In this document: positions 11,508-23,058 of the stretch, in pieces | Layout of the letters: each line of letters begins with the position of its first letter | Position numbering within the stretch: the stretch's first letter is position 1 | Source of the DNA: Ursus arctos | Taxonomy: Eukaryota > Chordata > Mammalia > Carnivora > Ursidae | Reading direction: 5' to 3' | DNA length: 64,000 bases | NCBI RefSeq assembly: GCF_023065955.2 | Contig: NW_026623078.1 | Coordinates: forward strand, 7,512,199 to 7,576,198 | Position numbers and translations under genes: made by a program | The notes under the pieces: generated by a model | Told to the model about the DNA's origin: nothing | Databases searched by the model: none | Seen by the model: the letters and a program-made list of their open reading frames with translations, nothing else

Positions 11508-11690
11508 TTTTTTTTAGATTTATTTATTAAAGAGAGAGAGCAGAGGAGGAACAGAGGGAGAGAGAAACTTAAGCAGATACCATGCTGAGTGTGGAGCCAG
11601 CATGGGGCTCAATCTCATGACCCTGAGATCACTACCTGAGCCGAAACCAAGAGTCGGCCTCTTAACCGATTGCGCCACCCAATCGGCCCT
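11508..11690 (-). mobile_element. Can-SINE (SINEC), reverse, older variant
   Basis: T-run at 11508-11515, then AGATTTATTTATTAAAGAGA, the GA-rich tract, a CATGGGGCTCAATCTCATGA block and an inverted head that has drifted (GCGCCACCCAATCGGCCC). No convincing target-site duplication remains. It ends about ten bases before the T-run of the next L1 (11701), in the same orientation. Confidence 0.88.
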
Positions 11691-12116
11691 CCATGAGCAT
11701 TTTTTTTTTAAATAATAATTTTTTATTATGTTATGTTAGTCACCATACACTACATCCTTAGTTTTTGATGTAGTGTTCCATGGTTCATTATTTGAGTATA
11801 CACCCAGTGCACCATGCAATACGTGCCCTCCTTAATACCCATCACCAGCCTATCCCATTCCCCCACCCCCTTCCCCTCTGAAGCCCTCAGTTTGTTTCCC
11901 AGAGTCCACAGTCTCTCATGGTTCATTCCCCGTTCTGTATACCCCCTTTTCATTCTTCCCTTCCTTCTCTTACCGATCTCCCTGCTATTTCTTATGTTCC
12001 ATAAATGAGTGAAACCATATGATAATTGTCTTTCTCTGCTTGACTTTTTCACTTAGCATAATCTCCTCCAGTCCCGTTCATGTTGCTGCAAATGTTGAGA
12101 TCGTTTTTTCTGATGG

Positions 12117-15100
12117 CTAATATTCCATTGTATATATGGACCACATCTTCTTAATCCATTCATCTGTTGAAGGGTATCTCGGTTCCTTCCACGATTTAGC
12201 TATCGTGGACAATGCTGCTATGAACATTGGGGTACTTATGGCCCTTCTCTTCACTACGTCTGTATCCTTGGGGTAAATTCCCAGTAGTGCAGTTGCTGGA
12301 TCATAGGGTAGCTCAATTTTTAACTTTTTGAGGGACCTCCACACTGTTTTCCAAAGTGGCTGTACCAACTTGCATTCCCACCAACAGTGTAAGAGGGATC
12401 CCCTTTCTCCACATCCTCTCCAACAATTGTTTCTTGCCTTGTGAATTTTTGCCATTCTAACTGTCGTAAGGTGGTATCTCAATGTGGTTTTGATTTGAAT
12501 TTCCCCGATGGCTAATGATTTTGAACATTTTTTCATGTGTCTGTTAGCCATATGTATGTCGTCATTGGAAAAGTGTCTATTCATATCTTCTGCCCATTTT
12601 TTTGATTTGCTTATTTGTTTCTCATGTATAGAGTTTGAGAAGTTCTTTGTAGATCTTGGATACCAGTCTTTTATCTGTAGTGTCGTTTGCAAATATCTTC
12701 TCCCATTCCCTGGGCTGCCTCTTAGTTTTTTTGACTGTTTCCTTGGCTGCGCAGAAGGTTTTTATCTTGATGAAGTCCCAGAATTTCATTTTATCTTTTG
12801 TTTCTCTTGCCTTTGGAGATGTGTCATGAAAAAAGTTGCTGTGGCCGATGTCGTAGAGGTTGCTGCCTATGTTCTCCTCTAGGATTTTGATGGATTCCTG
12901 TCTCACATCGATTCATTTAGATTTCATCCATTTGGAGTTTATCTTTGTGTATGGTGTGAGAGAGTGGTCAAGTTTCATTCTTTTGCATGTAGCTGTCCAA
13001 TTTTCCCAGCACCATTTATTGAAGAGACTATCTTTTTTCCACTGGATGTTTTTTCCTGCTTTGTCAAAGATTAGTTGCCCAAAGAGCCGAGGGTCCATTT
13101 CTGGGTTCTCTATTCTGTTCCATTGGTCTATGAATCTGTTTTTGTGCCAGTACCATGCTGTCTTTGTGATCACAGCTTTGTAGTATAGCTTGAAATCCAG
13201 CAACGTGATGCCCCCATCATTGTTTTCCCTTTTCAGCAATTCCTTGACTATTCGGGGCCTTTTCTGGTTCCACACAAATTAAGGGCTGTTCCAGATCTTT
13301 GAAAAATTTCATTGGTATTTTGATTGGGATGGCATTGAAAGTGTAGATTGCTCTGGGTAGCATAGACATTTTACCTATGTTTAATTTTTCCGATCCATGA
13401 GCATGGAATATTTTTCTATCTTTTTGTGTCTTCTTCAATGTCTTTCAAGAGTGATTTATAGTTTCTAGAATATAGATCCTTTACATCTCTGGTTAAGTTA
13501 ATTCCGAGATAACGTATGATTTTTGGTGCTATTGTAAATGGAATGGATTCCCTAATTTCTCTTTCTTCAGTCTCATTGTTCGTGTACAGAAATGCGACTG
13601 ATTTCTGAGCATTGATTTTGTATCTCGCCACATTACTGAATTGCTCTATAAGTTCTAGTAGTTTGGGTGTGGATTCTTTTGGGTTTTCCATATAGAGTAT
13701 CATGTCATCTGCGAAGAGAGATAGTTTGACTTCTTCTTTGCCGATTTGGATACCTTTTATCCCTTTTTGTTGTCTGATTGCTGTTGCAAGGACTTCTAAT
13801 ACTATGTTGAATAATAATGGCGAAAGTCGGCATCCTTGTCATGTTCCTGATCTTAAGGGAAAGGCTTTTGGCTTTTCCCCATTGAGAATGATATTTGCTG
13901 TAGGCTTTTCATAGATAGTTTTTATGAGATTGAGGAATGTACCCTCTATCCCTACACTCTGAAGGGTTTTAATCAGGAAAGGATGCTGTAGTTTGTCAAA
14001 TGCTTTTTCTGCAGCAATTGAGAGGATCATATGGTTCTTGACTCTTGTTGATATGGTCTATTACACTGATTGACTTGTGAATGTTGAATCACGCTTGCAT
14101 CCCAGGGATGAATCCCACTTGGTCATGATGGATAATCCTTTTAATGTACTGTTGGATCCTATTAGCTAGGATCTTGTTGAGAATTTTGGCGTCCATATTC
14201 ATCAGGGATATCGGCCTGTAATTCTCCTTTTTCATGTGCTCTTTGCCTGGTTTGGGGATCAAGGTAATACTGGCCTCATAGAATGAGTTTTGTAGTGTTC
14301 CCCCTGTTTCTATTATTTGAAACAGCTTCAGGAGAATAGGTATTATTCTTCTTTGAATGTTTGATAGAATTCCCCGGGGAATCCGTCAGGCCCTGGACTC
14401 TTGTTTTTGGGGAGGTTTTTGATCACAGCTTCAATCTCTTCATAATTAATCAGTCTGTTTAAATGATCAGTTTCTTCCTGTTTCAGTCTTGGTAGTTTAC
14501 AGGTTTCTAGGAAGGCATCCATTTCTTCCAGGTTGTTTAATTTATTGGCATAAAGCTGTTGATAAAAGTTTCTAATAATCCTTCCTATTTCCTTGGTGTT
14601 GGTTGTGAACTCTCCCTTTTCATTCATAACTTTATTAATTTGAGTCCTTTCTCTATTCTTTTGAATAAGTCTGGCCAGTGGCTTATCGGTCTTATTTATT
14701 CTTTCAAAGAACCAGCTTCTAGTTCTGTTCATCTGCTCTACTGTGCTCCTGGTTTCTAATTCATTGATCTCTGCTCTAATCTTGATCAACTGCCTTCTCA
14801 TGTGTGGGTTAGGCCTGTTCTTCTGTTGCTGTTCCAGCTTCTTGAGGTGAGAATATAAAAACTGCATTTTAGATTTTTCTATTGTTTTGAGTGAGGCTTG
14901 GATGGCTATGTATTTTCCCCTTAGTTCTGCCTTTGCAGTGTCCCATAGGTTTTGAAATGATGTGTTTTCATTCTCGTTGGTCTCCAAAAATTGTTTAAAT
15001 TGATTTTTAATTACCTGGTTACCCAGTCATTCCTGAGCAGGATGTTTCTTAGTTTCCAAGTGTTTGAGTTTCTTCCAAATTTTTCCTAGATTGAGTTCCA

Positions 15101-15790
15101 GATTAAAGCATTGTGGTCTGAGAATGTGGAGGGAATAATCTCAGTCTTTTGATATCAGTTGAGACCTGTTTTTTGACGCAGTATATGGTCTATTCTGGAA
15201 GAAGTTCCATGTGCATTTGAAAACAATGAGTATTGTGTTGTTCTGGGGTGTAGTGTTCTGTATCTATCTATGAGGTCCATCTGGTCCAGTATGTCATTCA
15301 AAGCTCTTGTTTCTTTGTTGATTTTCTGCTTAGGTGCTCTGTCTATTACTGAGGGCGGAGTGTTGAGGTCCCCTACTATTAACGTATTTTTATCTATATG
15401 TGTCTTTATTGTGGTTAAGAGTTGGCTTGTGTATCTTGCTGCTCCCCTCTTGGGGGCATAGATATTTATAATTATCATATCCACTTGTTGGATACATCCT
15501 TTAAGAATAATATAGTGTCCTTTGTATCTCTAACTACAGTCTTTAGTTTAAAATTTAATCTGATATGAGATTTGCTACCCCAGCTTTCTTTTGAGGTCCA
15601 TTGGCTTGCAAAATGGTTTTCCATCCCCTCAGTTTCAGGCTGGATGTATCTTTAGGTTCAAAACGAGTCTCTTATAGACAGCTAATGGATGGGTCATAAC
15701 TTTTTATCCAATCTGCAACCCTGTTGCATATTATTGGAGCATGTAGAGCATTCACCTTAATAGTGATTATTTAGAGAGATAATTTTAATG
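12117..15790 (-). pseudogene. L1 ORF2 remnant of element C
   Basis: Read right to left: endonuclease (about 15790-15155, with IIINIYAPKRGAARYTSQLL and VGDLNTPPSVIDRAP), the linker (14987-14343, including [19 protein letters not shown]), reverse transcriptase (14340-13416, with [17 protein letters not shown] and [13 protein letters not shown] segments), and the C-terminal part ending at 12117 ([19 protein letters not shown]). The catalytic FADD motif is intact in sequence at 13704-13715. Frames are broken in at least eight places by single-base changes and small indels, so no full-length protein (about 1,275 residues in the family) can be made. Confidence 0.93.
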
Positions 15791-15827
15791 ATGTCATGTT
15801 GCCTGTGAAGTCTTTGTTTCTATAGAA

Positions 15828-15838
15828 TGTAAATTTCT
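15828..15838. repeat. Target-site duplication, left copy, of nested L1 B
   Basis: TGTAAATTTCT. It is identical to 21861-21871 on the other side of element B. Removing 15839-21871 restores a continuous L1 sequence matching the same segment of element B at about 19950-20000. Confidence 0.93.
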
Positions 15839-16121
15839 TTTTTTAAAATTTTTTTTATCATATTATGTTAGTCACCATACAGTACATCCCTGGTTTCTGA
15901 TGGAAAGTTCGATGAGTCATTAGTTGCGTATAACACCCAGTGCACCATGCAATACGTGCCCTCCTTACTACCCATCACCAGTCTACCCCATTCCCCCACC
16001 CGTCTCCCCTCTGAAGCCCTCAGTTTGTTTCTCAGAGTCCGTAGTCTCTCATGCTTCATTCCCCCTTCTGAATACCCCCCCTTTCTTTATCCCTTTCTTC
16101 CCCTACTGATCTTCCTAGTTT

Positions 16122-19100
16122 TTATGTCCCATACATGAGAGAAATCATATGATAATTGTCTTTCTCTGCTTGACTTATTTCACTTAGCATTTTCTCCTCC
16201 AGTGCCGTCCATGTAGCTGCAAATGTTGAGAACTCGTTCTTTCTGATAGCTGAGTAATATTCCATTGTATATATGGACCACAACTTCTTAATCCAGTCAT
16301 CTGTTGAAGGGCATCTCGGTTCCTTCCACGATTTAGCTATTGTGGACAATGCTGCTCTGAACATTGGGGTGCATATGGCCCTTCTCTTCACTACGTCTGT
16401 ATCTTTGGGGTAAATACCCAGTATTGCAATGGCTGGGTCATAGGGTAGCTCAATTTTTAACTTTTTGAGGGACCTCCACACTATTTTCCAGAGTGGCTGA
16501 CCAACTTCCATTCCGACTGACAATGTAGGAGGGATCACTTTTCTCCACATCCTCTCCAGCAATTGTTGTTTCTTGCCTTGTCAATTTTTGCCATTCTAAC
16601 TGGCGTAAGGTGGTATCTTAGTATGGTTTTGATTTGAATTTCCCTGATGGCTAATGATTTTGAACATTTTTTCATGGGTCTGTTAGCCATTTGTATGTCA
16701 TCACTAGAAAAGTGTCTGTTCATATCTTCTGCCCATTTTATGATTTGTTTATTTGTTTCTCACGTATTGAGTTTGAGAAGTTCTTGTAGATCTTGGATAC
16801 CAGTCTTTTATCTGTAGCATCGTTTTCAAATATATTTTCCCATTCCGTGGGCTGCCTCTTAGTTTTTTTGACTGTTTCCTTGGCTGTGCAGAAGCTTTTT
16901 ATCTTGATAAAGTCCCAGAAGTTCATTTTATCTTTTGTTTCTCTTGCCTTTGGACATGTGTCATGAAAAAAGTTTCTGTGGCCGATGTCGTAGAGGTTGC
17001 TGCCTATGTTCTCTTCTAGGATTTTAATGGATTGCTGTCTCATATCGAGGTCTTTCGTCCATTTAGAGTTTATCTTTGATTATGGTGTGAGAGAGTGGTC
17101 AAGTTTCATTCTTTTGCATGTAGCTGTCCAATTTTCCCAGCACCATTTATTGAAGAGACTGTCTTTTTTCCACCAGATGTTTTTTCCTGCTTTATCAAAG
17201 ATTAGTTGCCCAAAGAGCCGAGGGTCCATTTCTGGGTTCTCTATTCTGTTCCATCGGTCTATGTGTCTGTTTTTGTGCCAGTACCATGCTGTCTTTGTGA
17301 TCACAGCTTTGTAGTACAGCTTGAACTCCGTCATTGTGATGCCCCCAGCTTTGTTTTTCCTTTTCAACAGTTCCTTGGCGATTCGGGGCCTTTTCTGGTT
17401 CCATACAAATTTACGGACTATTTGTTCTAGTTCTTTGAAAAATGTCCTCGGTATTTTGATTGGGATAGAAGTGAAAGTGTAGATTGCTCTGGGTAGCATG
17501 GACATTTTAACTGTGTTAATTCTTCCGATCCATGAGCATGGAATATTTTTCCATCTTTTTATATCTTCCTCAGTGTCTTTCAAGAGTGATTTATAGTTTC
17601 TAGAATATAGGTCCTTTACGTTTCTGGTTAAGTTAATTCCAAGTTAACGTATGGTTTTTGGTGCTATTGTAAATGGGATGGATTCCCTAATTTCTCTTTC
17701 TTCAGTCTCATTATTCGTGTATAGAAATGCACTGATTTCTGAGCGTTGATTTTGACATTACTGAATTGCTCTATAACTTCTAAAAGTTTGGGAGTGGATT
17801 CTTTTGGGTTTTCTTTTGGGTAGAGTATCATGTCATCTGCGAAGAGAGAGTTTGACTTCTTCTTTGCTAATTTGGATACCTATTATCCCTTTTTGTTGTC
17901 TGATTGGTGTTGCAAGGACTTCTAGTACTGTGTTGAATAATAGTGGCGAGAGTGGGCTTCCTTGTCGTGTTCCTGATCTTAAGGGAAAGACTTTTGGCTT
18001 TTCCCCATTGAGAATGATATTTGCTGTAGGCTTTTCATAGATGATTTTTATCCCTACACTCTGAAGGGTTTTAATCAGGAAAGGATGCTGTATTTTGTCA
18101 AATGCTTTTTCTGCATCAATTGAGAGGATCATATGGTTCCTGATTCTTTCCTTCTTGATATGAGGATCATATGGTTCCTGATTGTTTTCTTCTTGATATG
18201 ATGTATCACGCTCATCGATTTGCGAGTGTTGAACCACGCTTGCATTCCAGGGATGAATCCCACTTGGTCATGAGGGATAATCCTTTTAATGTACTGTTGG
18301 ATTCTATTAGCCAGGATCTTGTTGAGGATTTTGGCGTCCATATTCATTAGGGAAACTGGTCTGTAATTCTCCTTTTTGGTGGGGTCTTTGCCTGGTTTTG
18401 GGGATCAAGGTAATATTGGCCTCATAGAATGAGTTTGGTAGCTTCCCCTTCTGTTTCTATTTTTTGAAATAACCTTTAGGAGAATAGGTATTATTTCTTC
18501 TTTGAATGTTTGGTAGAATTCCCCAGGAAAACCATCCGGGCCTGGAGTTTTGTTATTTGGAAGGTTGTTTATCACTGACTCAATCTCTTCATAATTAATT
18601 GGCCTGTTTAAAAAAGCAATTTCTTCCTGTTTCAGTCTTGGTAGTTTATAGGTTTCCAGGAATTCCTCCATCTCGTCCAGATTGCTTAATTTATTGGCAT
18701 ATAGCTATTGATAAAAGTTTCTAATAATCCTTCTAATTTCGTTGGTGTTGGTTGTGACCTCTCCTTTTTCATCCATAATTTTATTAATTTGGGTCCTTTC
18801 TCTATTCTTTTCGATAAGGCTTGCCAGTGGTCTGTCAATTTTATTAATTCTCTCAAAGAACCAGCTTGTAGTTCTGTTGATCTGCTCTCTTGTACTCCTG
18901 GTTTCTAATTCATTGATTTCTGCTCTAATCTTGGTCAAGTGCTTCCTCGTGCATGGATTAGGCCTGTCCCTCTGTTGCTGTTCCAGCTTCTTGAGGTGAG
19001 AATATAAAAACTTCATTTTAGATTTTTCTATTCTTTTGAGTGAGGCTTGGATGACTACATATTTCACCCTTAGGACTGCTTTGTAGTATCCCATAGGTTT

Positions 19101-19930
19101 TGGACTATTGTGTTTTCATTCTTGTTGGTCTCCATAAATTGTTTAAATTGATTTTTGATTTCCTGGTTTATCGAGTCATTCCTGAGCAGGATGGTTCTAG
19201 TCTCCAAGTGTTTGAGTTTCTTCCAAATTCTTCCTTGCGGTTGAGTTCCAGTCTCAGAGTGTTGTGGTCTGAGAATATGCAGGGAATAATTTAAGTCTTT
19301 TGGTATTGGTTGAGACCTGTTTTGTGACCCAGAACTTGTTCTATTCTTGAGAATGTTCCATGGGCATAAGAATAGAATGAGTATTCTCTGGTTCTGGGGT
19401 GTAGTGTTCTATATATATCTATGAGGTCCAACTGTCGAGTATGGCATTCAAAGCTCTTGTTTGTTTTGATTTCTTACTTAGGTGATCTGTCTGTTGCTGA
19501 TGGTGGTGTGTTGAGGTCTCCTACTATTAGGTTATTTTTATCTATATGTGTTTTTATTGTGGTTAAGATTTGGCTTGTGTATCTTGCTGCTCCCCTGTTT
19601 GGGGCATATATATTTATAACTGTCATATCCACTGGTTGGAATAATATAATGCCCTTCCGTGTCTCCAACTACAGTCTTTAGTTTAAAATCCAATCTGTCT
19701 GATATGAGAATTGCTACCCCAGCTTTCTTTTGAGATCCATTGGCGTGAAAGATGGTGTTCCGTCCCTTTACTTTCAGTCTGAATGTATCTTTAAGTTCAA
19801 AACAAGTCTCTTGTAGACAGCCAATGGATGGGTCATGTCTTTTTATCCAATCGGCAACCCTGTTTCATTTTATGGGAGCATTTAGGCCATTTACATTGAC
19901 AGTGATTACTGAGAGATATGATTTTAATGA
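16122..19930 (-). pseudogene. L1 ORF2 remnant of element B
   Basis: The endonuclease half is around 19930-19420 (INIYAPNRGAARYTSQIL, VGDLNTPPSATDRSP). The linker and start of reverse transcriptase are at 19094-18405 ([18 protein letters not shown]). The palm is at 18347-17833 ([46 protein letters not shown]), and the C-terminal part at 17583-16122. The catalytic FADD is encoded at 17832-17843. A 2-base deletion just upstream of it, relative to element C, shifts the frame at the active site. A local repeat of the segment around 18120-18195 (AGGATCATATGGTTCCTGAT occurs twice) adds another break. The final frame ends at 16122 in the usual DNYHMISLMYGT-like terminus. Confidence 0.93.
18120..18195. 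repeat. Short tandem duplication inside ORF2 of element B
   Basis: The string GAGGATCATATGGTTCCTGATT with a following TTGATATGA stretch occurs at about 18123-18165 and again at 18163-18200. Element C has this segment once (around 14025-14055). A private duplication of about 40 bases in copy B. Confidence 0.8.
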
Positions 19931-19989
19931 TGCCATGTTTCCAGGAAAGTCTTTGTTTCTATAGATTGTGCTTTCTGTTCTGTATCAGT

Positions 19990-20929
19990 CTTGGGGCCTT
20001 TTTACCTTTATAGAACCCCCCTTAATATCTTCTCTAGGGCTGGTTTCGTGGTTACGAATTTGGTCCATGACTGGCTACTCTGGAAGGTCTTTATCTCTCC
20101 ATCAATTCTGAATGACAGCCTTGCTGGACAAAGGATGCTTGGCTGCATGTTTTTCTCTGAAAGAGCTTTAAAAATGCCCCCCCAACCCTTTCTCTCATTC
20201 CAGTTCTGTGTAGACAGGTCTGATGTAATTCTGATATCTTTGCCTTGGTACGTGAGATATTCTTTGCCCTGGCCGATTTCAATACTGTATCCTTGGATCT
20301 AATATTTGCAAAATGCACTATGACGTGACGTGGCATAGGTTTGTCATGGTTGAGGTGGGAAGGGTCCTCTCTGCTTCATGGACATGAATGTTTGTTTCCC
20401 TAACTAGACTAGGGAAGTTTTCAGCTACAATTTGTTCAAATATCTCTTCTAGGCCTCTGTTTTTCTCCACCCCCTCAGGGATGCCGATGATTCTGACATT
20501 GGAACATTTCATTGAGTCAGTAATCTCCCGTAACCTACATTCTTGAGATTGGATTTTTTTGAGTCTAGATTCTATTTTAGCTTTTTCTTCTACTAACCCA
20601 TCCTCCAATTCGCTGATACATTCTTCTGCCTTATTCACCCTCGCCATCAGAGCCTCTAGTTTTGACTGCAGTTGGCTCATAGAATTTTTAATTTCTGCCA
20701 GATTTACTCTAATTTCCGCCAGATTTACTCTAATTTCCTCCCTTTGAGATTCTATATTCTCGTTAACATTTTCGTTAATACTTTTTTCAAGTGTATACAT
20801 CATCTTGACCATAGTTACTCTGAATTCCATATCTGATAATTTGGTTGTATCCATATCCATTAGTTCTGTGGCAGAGGCCACAGACTCATTGTCTTTTCTT
20901 TGTTGGGGGGGATTTTTCCTTCTGGTTAT
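19990..20929 (-). pseudogene. L1 ORF1 remnant of element B (RNA-binding coiled-coil protein)
   Basis: L1 ORF1 protein is a trimeric nucleic-acid chaperone that coats L1 RNA. The open part begins at 20881 with MASATELMDMDTTKLSDMEF. It contains a coiled-coil region rich in heptad-like LEKS, LAEIK and LEALM segments, then an RRM-like part (SNVRIIGIPEGVEKNRGLEE, VAENFPSLVRETNIHVHEAE). The frame breaks near 20318. The next domain (HVIVHFANIRSKDTVLKSAR) continues in another frame from 20336. The normal start, 14 to 16 codons upstream and seen intact in element C, reads ATA instead of ATG here (20927-20929). The tract after it has an extra-long C run (G-run on the plus strand at 20905-20911) and a frameshift. 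Confidence 0.92.
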
Positions 20930-21860
20930 TCTGATGAGGAGAGGTTGCGGGGTTGTCCAGAGCCCAAATTATTGACCGGGACCCAGGCCGTGTGCCCTTG
21001 TTTTATAGGGATCTTAGGACTATTGGCTTCCTGATTTCTCAGCCTGCCTTCTGCGGGAGGGGCCTGCCACGCCGATACTCAGGTAACCCTGTTTCGGTAG
21101 AGTCTCCACGTCCCCTCCAAGGGGGGGTGGGGATGGACACAGTGTGAGCCGGTATTTCCAGGCTTTTGTTCTCTGGCGGCTTTTCCTGGCGGTTTGCTGT
21201 GCCTCTTCTGAGATTCAGAGCAGCAGTGGCTGAATCTCAGCCTCTGTCTCAGAACAGAGGGATCGTAGACCGTTCTCCACTGATGTTCTGACCACTTTAA
21301 CTCTGTTTCTGTTGGTGCTGCTCAACCCTGCAGCGTCCCGGCATGTGTGCCCCACACCCGGGGTCCCAGCCCTCATTTCCAGGGTCGTCGTGTCTCTGTC
21401 CTTTGTGTTTCCAGCACTGCCAGCCGCCAGCGGCCCCTATACGTTCCCTGGGCTTCCGGTCTCAGTCTGGTTCCAGTGAGCACACCGGAGCTCTGGTTTT
21501 GAGTCTGGTCGCATGTTCCCTGGCTCAAGGTCCCAATCTGCTCTCTCCCGGGTGCCGGTCCGTGAGTCCGCCTGCTCCCCCGTGCAGGTGGCTACGGCTT
21601 CCCGTCGCCGGAACGCAGTGGCTCCCTCCCCCTTCCGTTTATCTTCCGATATCTGTGCGCGGTTTCATGGCTCCCTGCTTCGTACCTCAATACTCAGCGC
21701 TGGAGATATTCATTTGTAGAGATCCAGATGTATCTTCCTGCATCTCAGGCTGATTCCGTGGATGTTCAGGCTGGTCTGGTACCTATCCAACTCGACTCAG
21801 GGGACCGTCTGAAAAAGGGGTCCCATACTCCTCCACCGTCTTAACTCCTAAGTGTCAGAT
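20930..21860 (-). promoter_or_regulatory. 5' UTR / internal promoter region of L1 element B
   Basis: About 930 bp of GC-rich, CpG-containing sequence upstream of ORF1, much richer in GC than its surroundings. In L1 elements this region acts as an internal RNA polymerase II promoter. No specific factor site is claimed. It is the only complete young L1 5' UTR in the window; element C's is truncated. On the opposite (plus) strand it carries an open frame of 136 codons at 21343-21753. Confidence 0.8.
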
Positions 21861-21879
21861 TGTAAATTTCTGTTCTGTA

Positions 21880-22804
21880 TCACTCTTGGGGCCTTTTTAC
21901 TTTTATTGAACCCCTTTAATATCTCATGTGGGGCTGGTTTGTTGGTTACAATTCCTTCTATTTCTGCCTGTCCTGGATGGTCCTTATCTCTCCATAAATT
22001 CTGAATGACAGCCTTGCTGGATAAAGGATCCTTGGCTGCATGTTCTTTTCAGAAAGAGCTTTGAAAATACCCTGCCAACCCTTCCTAGCCTGCCAGGTTT
22101 GTGTAGACAGGTCTGACGTTATTCTGATATTTTTCCCTCTGTACTTAAGGATTTTTTTTCCCCCTGGCTGCTTTCCATACTGTATCCTCGGATCTAATAT
22201 TTGCGAAATGCACTATGACGTGATGTGGTGTAGGTCTGTTCTCATTGACCTTGGGAGGGTTCCTCTCTGCTTCCTGGACACGAATGCTTGTTTCCTTTGC
22301 CAGATTAGGGAAGTTCTCAGCTACAGTTTGTTCAAATATCTCATCTAGACTTCTCTCTTTCCCCACCCCTTTGGGGATGTCGATGATTCTGACATTGGAA
22401 CGTTTCATTGAGTCAGTAATCTCCCGTAATCTGCGTTCTTGAGATTGGATTTTTTTGAGCCAAATTTCTGTTTTAACCATCTCTTCTACCATCCCATCCT
22501 CCAATTCACTAATTCGTTCTTCTGCCTCATTTACCCTGGTCGTCAGAGCGTCTAGTTTAGACTGCATTTGATTCAGAGTATTTTTAATTTCTGCCAGATT
22601 CGCTCTCATTTCCGCCCTTAGGGATTCTATATTCTTGTTAATATTTTTGTTAATATTTTTTTCAAGCCTACACATCATCGTGATCATTGTTACTCTGAAC
22701 TCCATTTCTGACAATTTGGTTATATCCATATCCATCAGTTCTGTGGCAGAGGCCATCGACTTATTATCTTTTCTTTGCTCAGGGGGATTTCTCCTTCTCG
22801 TCAT
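21880..22804 (-). pseudogene. L1 ORF1 remnant of element C
   Basis: The best-preserved ORF1 in the window. The likely start is 22804 (MTRRRNPPEQRKDNKSMASA), inside a longer open frame that begins at 22954. The order is a basic N-terminus, a coiled coil (EKNINKNINKNIESLRAEMR, LNQMQSKLDALTTRVNEAEE), an RRM-like domain (SNVRIIDIPKGVGKERSLDE) and the start of the C-terminal domain (HHVIVHFANIRSEDTVWKAA). It is open for about 220 codons from 22804 to 22145. It then loses frame at a homopolymer (T-run and C-run on the plus strand around 22150-22164). The family protein is about 340 residues, so the last third is out of frame. Confidence 0.92.
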
Positions 22805-23058
22805 TCTAATGAGGAGAGGTTGCGGGGATTCCCAGAGCCCAAAATATTGACCAGGACCCATGCAGTGTGCACTTGTTTTATAGGGACCTTTGGGATGTGG
22901 GCTTCTTGATTTTTCAGCCTGAGTTCTGGGGGGTTTTGCTGTGCTGATATTCATGCAACCCTTTTGGGTAGAGTCTCCCTGTCCCCTGCGAGGGGGGATG
23001 GGGATGGCACAGTGTGAGCCTTTATTTCCAGGCTTTTGTTTTCTGGCGGCTTTTCCTG

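Larger units (their letters stand above)
11701..15838 (-). mobile_element. L1 element C, 3' part (host of a nested L1)
   Basis: A minus-strand L1 of the young carnivoran type. The inverted poly-A is at 11701-11709. It is followed by the inverted 3' UTR (GTTAGTCACCATACACTACA, CACCCAGTGCACCATGCAAT) and then ORF2 in reverse up to about 15790. It stops abruptly at 15838, in the segment just upstream of ORF2, because element B is inserted there. The rest of C resumes at 21861. The duplicated target TGTAAATTTCT at 15828-15838 and 21861-21871 proves the join. Total length without the insert is about 5.6 kb. The 5' end is truncated at about 23290. Confidence 0.95.
15839..21860 (-). mobile_element. 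Near full-length L1 element B, nested in element C
   Basis: About 6.0 kb, minus strand, complete from 5' UTR to poly-A. The inverted poly-A and T-rich end lie at 15839-15858. The inverted 3' UTR carries CACCCAGTGCACCATGCAAT. ORF2 runs to about 19930, ORF1 to about 20929, and a GC-rich 5' UTR ends near 21860 (its first bases read, on the minus strand, GTTAAGACGGTGGAGGAGTA, as at many L1 5' ends). It is inserted in the same orientation into the closely related element C, with an 11-bp duplication. It must be younger than C, yet its ORFs are also broken, so it is inactive now. Confidence 0.95.

Noticed and set aside
11508..11715. SINE at 11508 as a 3' transduction carried by L1 element C
   Set aside because: Both have the same orientation and nearly touch, but the bases left of 11508 (AGTAGTAGTAG) do not match those right of 23290, and each has its own terminal T-run. 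Separate insertions are simpler.
19990..22954. Two ORF1-like frames suggesting an L1 with duplicated ORF1
   Set aside because: The 11-bp duplication TGTAAATTTCT and the rejoining of element C show that the two ORF1s belong to two nested elements.
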